The notes beneath the pieces are model-generated. The model saw only the letters and a program-made list of their open reading frames with translations. It did no database searches and was not told the origin of the DNA. Both the position numbers and the translations under genes were made by a program. This document shows, piece by piece, positions 1 through 5,117 of a stretch of DNA of 5,117 nt (position 1 is its first letter; each line of letters opens with the position of its first letter). The stretch is taken from assembly GCA_030040475.1 (NCBI GenBank), contig JASHTQ010000537.1:1-5117 (forward strand), read 5' to 3'. The DNA comes from Streptosporangiaceae bacterium. Its GTDB lineage: Bacteria > Actinomycetota > Actinomycetes > Streptosporangiales > Streptosporangiaceae.

Positions 1-7
1 GCACAAC

Positions 8-11
8 GGAG
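8..11 (+). promoter_or_regulatory. Ribosome binding site of frr
   Basis: GGAG lies 7 nt before the ATG at 19, a normal Shine-Dalgarno spacing that supports this start. The 18 bases before frr are too few to show a promoter; frr is probably transcribed from upstream together with pyrH, which lies outside the window. Confidence 0.7.
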
Positions 12-18
12 CCGAACA

Positions 19-576
19 ATGATCGATGACACACTCCTCGAAGCCGAGGAGAAGATGGAAAAGGCCGTCCAGGTCGCCAAGGAAGAGTTCAGCGTCATCC
101 GTACCGGCCGTGCGCACCCGGGCATGTTCAGCAAGATCACGGTCGACTACTACGGCACGCAGACCCCGGTGAACCAGCTTGCCTCCTTCCACGTCCCGGA
201 GCCGAGGATGGTGATCATCCAGCCGTTCGACAAGAACTCGCTGGCCGGCATCGAGCGCGCGATCAGGAACAGCGACCTGAGCGTGAACCCGGCGAACGAC
301 GGCGTCATCATCAGGATCGTGCTGCCCGAGCTGACGCAGGAACGCCGGCGTGAGTACATCAAGACCGCGCGGCACAAGGCCGAGGACGGCCGCGTCGCGA
401 TCAGGAACATCAGGCGCCACGCCAAGGACACCCTGAGCAAGATGATCAAGAGCGGGGACGCGCCCGAGGACGACGTGCACCGGGCCGAGCGCGAGCTCGA
501 CGACCTCACCCACACCTACGAGGGCCAGGTGGACGAGCTGCTCAAGCACAAGGAAGCCGAGCTCCTCGAGGTCTAA
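19..576 (+). CDS. frr: Ribosome recycling factor (RRF)
   Basis: The 185-residue product is the cytoplasmic ribosome recycling factor, which with EF-G splits the post-termination 70S ribosome so that its subunits can be reused. The length equals that of E. coli RRF. Family features seen are the N-terminal helix with [10 protein letters not shown] (residues 25-34), the central beta domain with [15 protein letters not shown] (49-63) and QPFDKNS (68-74), LPELTQERR (102-110), and the basic helix with R125, R129, R132 and R133. R129 and R132 match arginines known to matter for ribosome binding in E. coli RRF. The C-terminus ends in the usual [13 protein letters not shown] at 19 follows a good GGAG site. 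The stop codon is one base before the cdsA start, so the two genes are surely in one operon. Five of its 16 arginines use AGG, which is notable in such GC-rich DNA. Identification is certain. Confidence 0.98.
   Translation: MIDDTLLEAEEKMEKAVQVAKEEFSVIRTGRAHPGMFSKITVDYYGTQTPVNQLASFHVPEPRMVIIQPFDKNSLAGIERAIRNSDLSVNPANDGVIIRIVLPELTQERRREYIKTARHKAEDGRVAIRNIRRHAKDTLSKMIKSGDAPEDDVHRAERELDDLTHTYEGQVDELLKHKEAELLEV
568..571 (+). promoter_or_regulatory. Ribosome binding site that fixes the cdsA TTG start
   Basis: GAGG, inside the last codons of frr, lies 6 nt before TTG at 578. No in-frame ATG or GTG exists between here and GTG at 722, which would cut into the first membrane segment. The site therefore supports the unusual TTG start and translational coupling with frr. 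Confidence 0.6.
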
Positions 577-577
577 G

Positions 578-1495
578 TTGGACAGCGCCGAGGAGGCCAG
601 GGGGGCTTGGGGGGACGGGCAGTCCCCCCGAGATCGGGAGGATCCCGGGGGGTCGCCCCCCCGGGGCGATAGAGCCAGCAGAGCCGGCCGTAACCTCCCC
701 GCCGCGATCGGCGTCGGCACGGTGCTCGGCGGCCTGGTGGTGCTCACCCTGCTGACCGTCAAGGCGACGTTCCTGCTGTACATGGGGGTCGCCCTGGCGA
801 TCGCCCTGGCCGAGCTGACCGGGGCCTTCGCCAAGCGCGACATCCAGATCCCGGTCATCCCGGTGGCGGCGGGCGGCGGCGCGGTGGTGACCTGCGAGTA
901 CTGGCTGGGGTCACGGGCCGCGCTGGCCGCGCTCGCCCTCACCGTGATCGTCGTCTTCGTCTGGCGGCTGCCCGGCGGCGCCGCCGGCTACGTGAAGGAC
1001 ACGACCGCGGGCGTCTTCGCCGTGGCGTACGTGCCATTCCTGGCCTCGTTCGTGGCCGCGATGCTGGCCGAGCCCGACGGCCCGCGCCGGGTCCTGACGT
1101 TCGTCATCCTGACGATCTGCAGCGATATCGGCGGCTACTTCGCCGGGATCACGCTGGGCCGCGGCAGCCGTCACCCGATGGCCCCCGTGATCAGCCCGAA
1201 GAAGACCTGGGAGGGCCTGGCGGGCTCGGTCGTGGCGTGCCTGGTCGCCGGCGGGCTGGCGGTGCCGCTGCTGCTGCACGGCCATGCCTGGCAGGGCCTG
1301 CTCACCGGTGCCGCCGCGGTGCTCGCCGCCACCCTCGGCGACCTGGTCGAATCCATGATCAAGCGGGACCTCGACATCAAGGACATGGGCACGCTGCTGC
1401 CCGGTCACGGCGGCATCCTTGACCGGCTCGACTCGCTGCTCGTCTGCGCCCCGGTCGTGTGGCTGCTGCTCTACCTGATGGTCCCTGCCCGCTAG
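578..1495 (+). CDS. cdsA: Phosphatidate cytidylyltransferase (CDP-diacylglycerol synthase)
   Basis: This integral membrane enzyme makes CDP-diacylglycerol from CTP and phosphatidic acid, the precursor of phosphatidylinositol, phosphatidylglycerol and cardiolipin. The product has 305 residues. The CDP-diacylglycerol synthase signature is complete at S259-D285, containing SMIKRDLDIKD and GHGGILDRLD. Other family motifs are SDIGGYFAG (182-190) and SPKKTWEG (206-213). About eight or nine hydrophobic segments are visible, roughly 41-60, 66-81, 91-107, 114-129, 143-163, 172-192, 214-233, 238-255 and 287-302. RAGRNLPAAIGVG (35-47) resembles the start of the conserved part in actinobacterial homologues. 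Residues 1-34 are a polar Gly/Pro/Arg/Asp-rich cytoplasmic leader, and residues about 9-30 are encoded by strong palindromes. The start is TTG, one base after the frr stop, with a GAGG site. The stop overlaps the stop of the convergent SUFU-like gene. Confidence 0.96.
   Translation: MDSAEEARGAWGDGQSPRDREDPGGSPPRGDRASRAGRNLPAAIGVGTVLGGLVVLTLLTVKATFLLYMGVALAIALAELTGAFAKRDIQIPVIPVAAGGGAVVTCEYWLGSRAALAALALTVIVVFVWRLPGGAAGYVKDTTAGVFAVAYVPFLASFVAAMLAEPDGPRRVLTFVILTICSDIGGYFAGITLGRGSRHPMAPVISPKKTWEGLAGSVVACLVAGGLAVPLLLHGHAWQGLLTGAAAVLAATLGDLVESMIKRDLDIKDMGTLLPGHGGILDRLDSLLVCAPVVWLLLYLMVPAR
609..629. repeat. Perfect inverted repeat (hairpin 1) inside cdsA
   Basis: GGGGGGAC (609-616) and GTCCCCCC (622-629) form a perfect 8-bp stem around a 5-nt loop. 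It lies in codons 11-18 of cdsA, in the poorly conserved leader. No T-run follows, so it is not a standard terminator. Together with the second hairpin it resembles the dispersed palindromic repeats of many high-GC genomes; whether it is repeated elsewhere cannot be seen here. Confidence 0.75.
644..665. repeat. Perfect inverted repeat (hairpin 2) inside cdsA
   Basis: CCCGGGGGG (644-652) pairs perfectly with CCCCCCGGG (657-665) around the 4-nt loop TCGC, giving a 9-bp all-G/C stem. A weaker 5-bp alternative, CGGGA (635-639) with TCCCG (643-647), would compete with it. It encodes part of PGGSPPRG (23-30) of CdsA, upstream of the first membrane segment. Confidence 0.75.
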
Positions 1496-2592
1496 CCGAC
1501 CACCCAGCCGCGCTGCTGCGAGGCGAGCAGGCCGACCAGGGCGGCGGACCCGTGCTCCTTGGCGAGCTTGCGTTCGGCCTCCGATATCGGCACGATCCAG
1601 AGCCAGCGCACCGGGTCGCCGCCGAACGAGAAGCCCGACAGATCCGGCGGCTGCGGCCCGGCAAGCGCGGCGGGGGAGTCGAGCAGCAGGACGGCCTCGC
1701 CGCCGCGGCCGAGCGGGAACGTGGCGGGCTCGTGGTACCAGCGAACGCTGTGCCCGGGGCCGAACCAGGTGACGGCGTTCCACGGGTAGGTCGCCAGCCA
1801 CAGGAACACCCTGGCCGCCTGCGCGCTCGGCAGCGTGGTGGCCAGCGCGAGCTCGATCCTCGAGTACCCGCTCGGGTCGTCGAGCACCTGCTCGATGACC
1901 GGCATCCGCTGGCAGCTCATGCCCACCGTGGACAGGACGGTGTAGGGCCGCCGCGACGTCGGCGGCCGCTCGGTGACCCCGATGGCCGGCTGCTTGCCCG
2001 CGGCGGCATCCCAGTACTGCCCGCCCGGCCCGAGCCTGGCCTGCAGGTGGCCGAGCAGCGCCTGCTGGAACTGCTCCCACCCGCCGCCGGACTGCCGCCA
2101 GCGCCAGTACGCCCTGGACCGCTCGAGCCGCGGCGCCAGCCCGTCCATGGCGTCGTCCAGCGACCAGCCGAACGGCGTCTGGCCGATGACATCGACGCTG
2201 TACCCGGGCATGCCCCGGTCCATGTCGGACCAGCCGGCAATCACCGCGACCGGCTGCCCGCGCTCCAGGATCGCCACCCCGTCGCCCTCCTCGAACCACA
2301 GCGCCTCGAGCGCCGCGGCGACCAGCGGCGGCCGGCCCGCCGGATGCCTGGTGCGCGCGGCGGGCATCAGCGGCGCCCGCCCGGCGTCCAGCCTGGCCTG
2401 GTCGATGGCCTGCGGCGCGGGCCGGTGGTTGGCGATCCAGGTCGCCGAGATCGCCGTCGCGTCGTCGTACAGGTAGGCGGCGGTGACCAGGCCGTCGAAC
2501 TCGACCGTGACCTTGCGGCTCCCATAGGGGCTGAAGCTCTCCAGCAGCGTCACCGGCTGCCGCCAGCCGGGGTCTGAGCGCACGGTGGCCAT
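1492..2592 (-). CDS. SUFU (suppressor of fused)-like domain protein
   Basis: The product has 366 residues and no signal peptide or membrane segment, so it is probably cytoplasmic. The C-terminal part (about 215-366) resembles bacterial suppressor-of-fused domains. It has [16 protein letters not shown] (217-232), RIELAL...TTLPS (245-256), LWLATYPW (264-271), WFGPGHSV (276-283), then [11 protein letters not shown] (297-307) and the closing block [20 protein letters not shown] (329-348). Residues 1-210 match no domain I can name; they include an [15 protein letters not shown] segment (98-112), [25 protein letters not shown] (120-144) and a Trp-rich AYWRWR (161-166). SUFU domains in bacteria have been proposed as immunity proteins of polymorphic toxins, but no toxin gene is visible here. 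ATG at 2592 is chosen because a TACATT -10 element lies 7 nt upstream and conserved-looking sequence starts at once. Upstream in-frame codons (to 2742) are low-complexity and cross the rlmN promoter. Domain assignment is from memory of the family, not from a search. Confidence 0.8.
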   Translation of the reverse strand: MATVRSDPGWRQPVTLLESFSPYGSRKVTVEFDGLVTAAYLYDDATAISATWIANHRPAPQAIDQARLDAGRAPLMPAARTRHPAGRPPLVAAALEALWFEEGDGVAILERGQPVAVIAGWSDMDRGMPGYSVDVIGQTPFGWSLDDAMDGLAPRLERSRAYWRWRQSGGGWEQFQQALLGHLQARLGPGGQYWDAAAGKQPAIGVTERPPTSRRPYTVLSTVGMSCQRMPVIEQVLDDPSGYSRIELALATTLPSAQAARVFLWLATYPWNAVTWFGPGHSVRWYHEPATFPLGRGGEAVLLLDSPAALAGPQPPDLSGFSFGGDPVRWLWIVPISEAERKLAKEHGSAALVGLLASQQRGWVVG

Positions 2593-2599
2593 AAAACGA

Positions 2600-2605
2600 A
2601 ATGTA
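2600..2605 (-). promoter_or_regulatory. Putative -10 element of a leaderless SUFU-like gene promoter
   Basis: Read on the minus strand, TACATT (TAnnnT type) is followed after 7 nt by the ATG at 2592. Transcription would therefore begin at or next to the start codon. The intervening bases TCGTTTT contain no Shine-Dalgarno sequence, which agrees with a leaderless mRNA, common in actinobacteria. No good -35 hexamer is seen; at a 17-nt spacing the bases are TGTCGA. Confidence 0.5.
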
Positions 2606-2678
2606 CTGACTCGGCCGCGCGGTCGACACCCCGCCCGGGCGCCGCTGCAGGCCGCTCCCCATATCCTGGTCTGGCACC

Positions 2679-2700
2679 AAGAAAATTCTTTATTTTTATC
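2679..2700 (+). promoter_or_regulatory. AT-rich block, probable rlmN promoter core
   Basis: Only 3 of 22 bases are G or C, in contrast to the surrounding DNA. It contains a TAnnnT -10 match, TATTTT at 2691-2696, which would put the transcription start near 2703, about 11 nt before the GTG start. No convincing -35 element lies 17 nt upstream. AAGAA-AA-TTCTT (2679-2690) forms a short inverted repeat that could be a protein-binding site, but it may be chance. Confidence 0.45.
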
Positions 2701-2705
2701 CGAAC

Positions 2706-2709
2706 GGAG
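2706..2709 (+). promoter_or_regulatory. Ribosome binding site supporting the rlmN GTG start
   Basis: GGAG precedes GTG at 2714 with a 4-nt gap, slightly short but acceptable. The next in-frame GTG at 2747 has no such site, and the in-frame GTG at 2585 lies inside the divergent SUFU-like gene, upstream of the AT-rich promoter block. Confidence 0.5.
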
Positions 2710-2713
2710 CCGT

Positions 2714-3991
2714 GTGTCACCTCCGCGTCCGCTGGCGCCCAATCGAGTGGTACCAGCAGAGGCCTCCCCCCCGAGCCCGCCCCCCGCCGCCCGCCCGCAC
2801 CCCGCCGTAAGCCGCGACCCCGCCGCCCGGCCGGGTCCCGGCCCGGACCCGGACCCCGCGGTAAGCCGGGAGCTCCCGCTGACCCCGGCGAGCCGGCGTG
2901 CGGGCTCCCGGCGGCCGCCGCGTCACCTGGCCGACCTCTCGCTTGCCGGCCGCCGTTCCGCGGTGGCCGACCTGGGCGAGCCCGCGTTCCGGGCGGTCCA
3001 GCTGTCCAGGCACTTCTTCGGCAGGTATACCGACTCGCCGGCCGAGATGACCGACCTTCCGCTGGCGTCCCGCGACGCGCTGACCCGGGCCATGATGCCC
3101 CCGCTGCTGTCCGCCGAACGCGAGCTGTCCTGCGACGGCGGGACCACCCGCAAGACCCTGTGGCGCGCCTTCGACGGCGCGCTTGTCGAGTCGGTGCTGA
3201 TGCGCTACCCGGACCGGGTCACGATGTGCGTGTCGTCGCAGGCGGGCTGCGGCATGGCCTGCCCGTTCTGCGCCACCGGGCAGGCGGGCCTGACCAGGAA
3301 CCTGTCGACCGCGGAGATCGTGGCCCAGGTGGTGGCGGGCGCGCGCCTGCTTGCCGCGGGCGAGGTGCCCGGCGGCCCCGGCCGGGTCTCCAACGTGGTG
3401 TTCATGGGCATGGGGGAGCCGCTGGCCAACTACGCCAGCGTCGTCGCGGCGGTTCGCAGGCTCACCGAGCCGGTCCCCGAAGGCATGGGGATCTCCCAGC
3501 GCTCGGTGACCGTCTCCACGGTCGGCCTGGTCCCGGCCATCGCCAGGCTGGCCGCCGAGGACCTGTCGGTCACCCTCGCGGTCTCGCTGCACGCGCCGGA
3601 CGACGCGCTGCGCGACACCCTTGTCCCGGTCAACAGGCGGTGGCAGGTCGCCGAGGTGCTCGACGCGGCATGGGACTACGCGGCGGTCACCGGCCGCCGC
3701 GTCTCGATCGAGTACGCCTTGATCAGGGACGTCAACGACCAGGCATGGCGGGCCGACCTGCTCGGCTCGCTGCTGGCCGGGCGCCTCGCGCACGTCAACC
3801 TGATCCCGCTCAATCCCACGCCGGGGTCGAAGTGGACCGCGTCCCGGCCCGCAGCGCAGCGCGAGTTCGTCCGCCGCCTCGAGGCGCACGGCATGCCGGT
3901 CACGGTGCGCGACACCCGCGGCCGTGAGATCGACGGCGCCTGCGGTCAGCTGGCCGCCTCGGCCGCCGGGTCCCGCCGTGACGCTTCTTAG
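2714..3991 (+). CDS. rlmN: Dual-specificity 23S rRNA/tRNA adenine-C2 methyltransferase RlmN
   Basis: RlmN is a cytoplasmic radical SAM enzyme that adds a methyl group to C2 of A2503 in 23S rRNA and of A37 in some tRNAs. With the GTG start the product has 425 residues. The cluster motif CGMACPFC supplies C179, C183 and C186 for the 4Fe-4S cluster. MCVSSQAGC contains C172, matching E. coli C118, and [10 protein letters not shown] holds C410, matching the methyl-carrying C355; both catalytic cysteines are thus present. GMGEP (232-236) binds SAM, and the conserved core starts near PPRHLADL (68-75). The first 55 residues are an unusual Pro-rich extension (19 prolines), making the protein longer than the roughly 350-380 typical for the family. 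It overlaps the next gene by 14 nt. In mycobacteria rlmN directly follows cdsA; here the SUFU-like gene intervenes. The exact start is less certain than the function. Confidence 0.95.
   Translation: MSPPRPLAPNRVVPAEASPPSPPPAARPHPAVSRDPAARPGPGPDPDPAVSRELPLTPASRRAGSRRPPRHLADLSLAGRRSAVADLGEPAFRAVQLSRHFFGRYTDSPAEMTDLPLASRDALTRAMMPPLLSAERELSCDGGTTRKTLWRAFDGALVESVLMRYPDRVTMCVSSQAGCGMACPFCATGQAGLTRNLSTAEIVAQVVAGARLLAAGEVPGGPGRVSNVVFMGMGEPLANYASVVAAVRRLTEPVPEGMGISQRSVTVSTVGLVPAIARLAAEDLSVTLAVSLHAPDDALRDTLVPVNRRWQVAEVLDAAWDYAAVTGRRVSIEYALIRDVNDQAWRADLLGSLLAGRLAHVNLIPLNPTPGSKWTASRPAAQREFVRRLEAHGMPVTVRDTRGREIDGACGQLAASAAGSRRDAS
2801..2878. repeat. Repeat- and palindrome-rich segment in the rlmN leader
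   Basis: Two imperfect direct repeats, around CCGTAAGCCG (2804-2813) and CGGTAAGCCG (2858-2867), encode PAVSR twice (residues 30-34 and 48-52), 54 nt apart. Between them CCGGGTCC (2831-2838) and GGACCCGG (2845-2852) form a perfect 8-bp stem with a 6-nt loop. CCCGGA occurs twice in tandem (2842-2853). A perfect 12-bp palindrome, CGGGAGCTCCCG, closes the segment at 2867-2878. This suggests expansion or insertion of repeat DNA in a tolerant part of the gene. Confidence 0.6.
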
Positions 3992-4685
3992 CTCCTCCCC
4001 CTTGCTGCGCCGCCTGATGTGGCGGGCGGTCAACTGGGGGTGGGAGGCCACCCAACGGGCCGGGGTCGTGACGGCGGACACGCCGGCCGGCCGGCGCTTC
4101 GCCGCGTTCGGCCCGGGCTCGATGGCGGCCTTCCCGCCCGGGTCGGTTTTCGGGGAGCGCTGGATCGCGATCGGGGCGGACACGCTCATCGGCGCCTTCG
4201 TGACGATGTCCGCGGGGATGGTGCCCGGCCAGGATCTCGGCCCGGATCCGGTACTGCGGATCGGCGACCGCTGCGTGATCGGCCGGGGCAGCCACATCGT
4301 GGCGCATCAGTCGCTGGTGATCGGGGACGACGTGTTCACCGGCCCCTACGTCTACATCACCGACCAGAACCACGGGTACGCCGACCCGGATGTCCCGATC
4401 GGCAGGCAGCTGCCGAGCAACGCCGCGGTGTCCATCGGGGAGGGCTGCTGGCTCGGCGCGGGCGCAGTCGTGCTGCCCGGCGCGCGCGTCGGCCGCAACG
4501 TGGTGGTGGCGGCAGGCTCGGTGGTCCGCGGCACCGTCCCCGACAGGTGCGTGGTGGCGGGCGTCCCGGCGAAGGTGGTCCGCTGCTACCTGCCAGGCGA
4601 CGGCTGGTCTCCGCCGCTGCGCTCAGCCGGCCCGGTGGCGCACGGCGTCCAGGGCGTCGCGCAGGCGCCCGACACGCTGCGCTAG
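3978..4685 (+). CDS. Hexapeptide-repeat (left-handed beta-helix) acyltransferase, WbbJ/maltose O-acetyltransferase type
   Basis: The 235-residue product is probably a cytoplasmic acyltransferase, likely using an acyl- or acetyl-CoA donor and a sugar or similar hydroxyl acceptor; the substrate cannot be told. Hexapeptide-type repeats occur at about 62-80, 94-118 and 151-185, for example [31 protein letters not shown] and [26 protein letters not shown] (129-134) carries H132, matching the catalytic histidine of this family, and AGVPAKVVR (194-202) is the usual closing motif. The N-terminus is a helical region ([14 protein letters not shown]). GTG at 3978 is preferred because the later ATG at 4017 would cut that helix; it has no clear Shine-Dalgarno and overlaps the rlmN end by 14 nt, suggesting translational coupling. 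Residues 216-235 are encoded entirely within the antisense overlap with the response regulator and look like a non-family tail. Confidence 0.88.
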   Translation: MTLLSSSPLLRRLMWRAVNWGWEATQRAGVVTADTPAGRRFAAFGPGSMAAFPPGSVFGERWIAIGADTLIGAFVTMSAGMVPGQDLGPDPVLRIGDRCVIGRGSHIVAHQSLVIGDDVFTGPYVYITDQNHGYADPDVPIGRQLPSNAAVSIGEGCWLGAGAVVLPGARVGRNVVVAAGSVVRGTVPDRCVVAGVPAKVVRCYLPGDGWSPPLRSAGPVAHGVQGVAQAPDTLR

Positions 4686-5117
4686 CCGGGCGGCCGCCTC
4701 GTCCGCCTCGGCGTCCTTGCTCACCGCGGGCAGCGAGCGCAACTGCGTCACGCTCTCCTCGACGGCCTCGAGCCGCCCGGACAACTGGTCGAGCAGCGGC
4801 GGCCCGCTGAGCAGTTCGGCCTGCTCGCGCAGCTGGCTGTTCTTCAGGTACAGGTCGACGAAGACCGACACCTTCGCCTGCAGCACCCACGGGTCGAACG
4901 GCTTGGCCAGGTAGTCGACCGCGCCGGCGGAATAGCCGCGGAAGGTGTGGTCGGGCCGTTCGATCGCGGCGGTCAGGAAGATGATCGGCACGTCGCGCGT
5001 CTCGGCGTGCCGCTTGATCTCGGTCGCGGTCTCGAAGCCGTCCATCCCCGGCATCATGATGTCGAGCAGGACGACCGCGTACTCCTCGGCGAGCAGGGCC
5101 TGCACGGCCTGCTCGCC
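4623..5117 (-). CDS. Response regulator, receiver domain plus coiled coil (5' end outside the window)
   Basis: The last 164 codons and the TGA stop are visible; the N-terminal start of the receiver lies beyond the right edge. The receiver domain shows the phospho-acceptor in VVLLDIMMPGMDG (visible D19), the conserved Thr in IIFLTA (T49), the switch aromatic Y69 and the lysine of YLAKPFDP (K72), so it should be phosphorylatable. After the receiver comes VLQAKVSVFVDLYLKNSQL, a linker helix common in such proteins. Leucine-spaced, charged helices follow (about 86-129 and 136-160), probably a coiled coil. No DNA-binding, HisKA, GGDEF or other output domain is present, so it probably works by protein-protein contact. 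This plan recalls OsaB, the Streptomyces osmoadaptation regulator, but orthology is not shown. The GTG at 5105 is an internal codon, since the frame stays open to the edge with receiver-like sequence. Confidence 0.9.
   Translation of the reverse strand, partial: GEQAVQALLAEEYAVVLLDIMMPGMDGFETATEIKRHAETRDVPIIFLTAAIERPDHTFRGYSAGAVDYLAKPFDPWVLQAKVSVFVDLYLKNSQLREQAELLSGPPLLDQLSGRLEAVEESVTQLRSLPAVSKDAEADEAAARLAQRVGRLRDALDAVRHRAG

Larger units (their letters stand above)
2593..2713. other. Divergent intergenic region between the SUFU-like gene and rlmN
   Basis: This 121-bp gap is the only real intergenic space in the window. Its SUFU-proximal end holds a -10-like element for the minus strand. The middle (about 2611-2660) is G/C-rich without an obvious motif. 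The rlmN-proximal end holds an AT-rich block and a Shine-Dalgarno site. If both starts are right, both promoters lie here. Confidence 0.7.

Noticed and set aside
1..18. 3' end of pyrH
   Set aside because: pyrH is expected upstream from known gene order, but 18 bases are too few to recognise any coding end.
600..638. G-quadruplex in the cdsA leader
   Set aside because: Only three close G-tracts (600-605, 609-614, 617-619) are present; a fourth requires a 16-nt loop, and the stable hairpins would compete.
622..668. Rho-independent terminator between frr and cdsA
   Set aside because: The hairpins lie inside the cdsA coding sequence and no T-run follows.
1459..2577. 372-codon open frame on the plus strand opposite the SUFU-like gene
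   Set aside because: Its composition is Arg/Pro/Gly-rich without motifs, while the minus-strand reading gives a protein with recognisable domain blocks.
911..2680. 589-codon open frame on the minus strand across cdsA and the SUFU-like gene
   Set aside because: It is Arg/Gly/Ala-rich, shows no motif, and runs through two recognisable genes in other frames; long spurious frames are expected in such GC-rich DNA.
2585..2713. Upstream GTG (2585) as the rlmN start
   Set aside because: It lies inside the divergent SUFU-like gene, upstream of the AT-rich promoter block, and the added residues do not look like RlmN; GTG at 2714 has a GGAG site.
2593..2742. ATG at 2742 (minus) as the SUFU-like gene start, adding 50 residues
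   Set aside because: The extension crosses both putative promoters and the AT-rich block and has no protein-like pattern; ATG at 2592 has a -10 element at leaderless spacing.
2717..4297. 526-codon open frame on the minus strand opposite rlmN and the acyltransferase
   Set aside because: It is low-complexity Arg/Gly/Ala/Pro sequence antisense to two clear family members, with no domain signal.

Overview
The window is very GC-rich DNA with dense, overlapping genes, GTG/TTG starts and strong C/G preference at third codon positions. This fits a high-GC actinomycete. The gene order frr-cdsA-...-rlmN is the one known from actinobacteria (in mycobacteria pyrH-frr-cdsA-rlmN are contiguous), so pyrH probably lies just left of the window. 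I cannot assign a genus.

Layout, left to right. (1) 19-1495, plus strand: frr (ribosome recycling factor) and cdsA (CDP-diacylglycerol synthase), one nucleotide apart and probably co-translated. The first 30 codons of cdsA carry a cluster of perfect G/C hairpins that looks like an inserted palindromic element. (2) 1492-2592, minus strand: a gene for a protein with a C-terminal suppressor-of-fused (SUFU)-like domain and an uncharacterised N-terminal half. It converges on cdsA, and the two stop codons share the bases CTAG. It appears to start on a leaderless transcript. (3) 2593-2713: a divergent promoter region with a strikingly AT-rich 22-bp block. (4) 2714-4685, plus strand: rlmN (radical SAM rRNA/tRNA adenine-C2 methyltransferase) with a proline-rich N-terminal extension, overlapping by 14 nt a hexapeptide-repeat acyltransferase gene. 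(5) 4623-5117, minus strand: the 3' part of a response-regulator gene (receiver domain plus predicted coiled coil). It runs off the right edge and overlaps the acyltransferase tail-to-tail by 63 bp.

Most of the window is housekeeping: ribosome recycling, phospholipid precursor synthesis and rRNA/tRNA modification. The accessory parts are the SUFU-like gene splitting cdsA from rlmN, the acyltransferase and the response regulator. No tRNA, rRNA, CRISPR array, transposase or convincing rho-independent terminator was seen. I found no clear new defence or mobile system. The best leads are the palindromic element inside cdsA, the SUFU-like protein with its unexplained N-terminal half, and the two tail-to-tail antisense overlaps.
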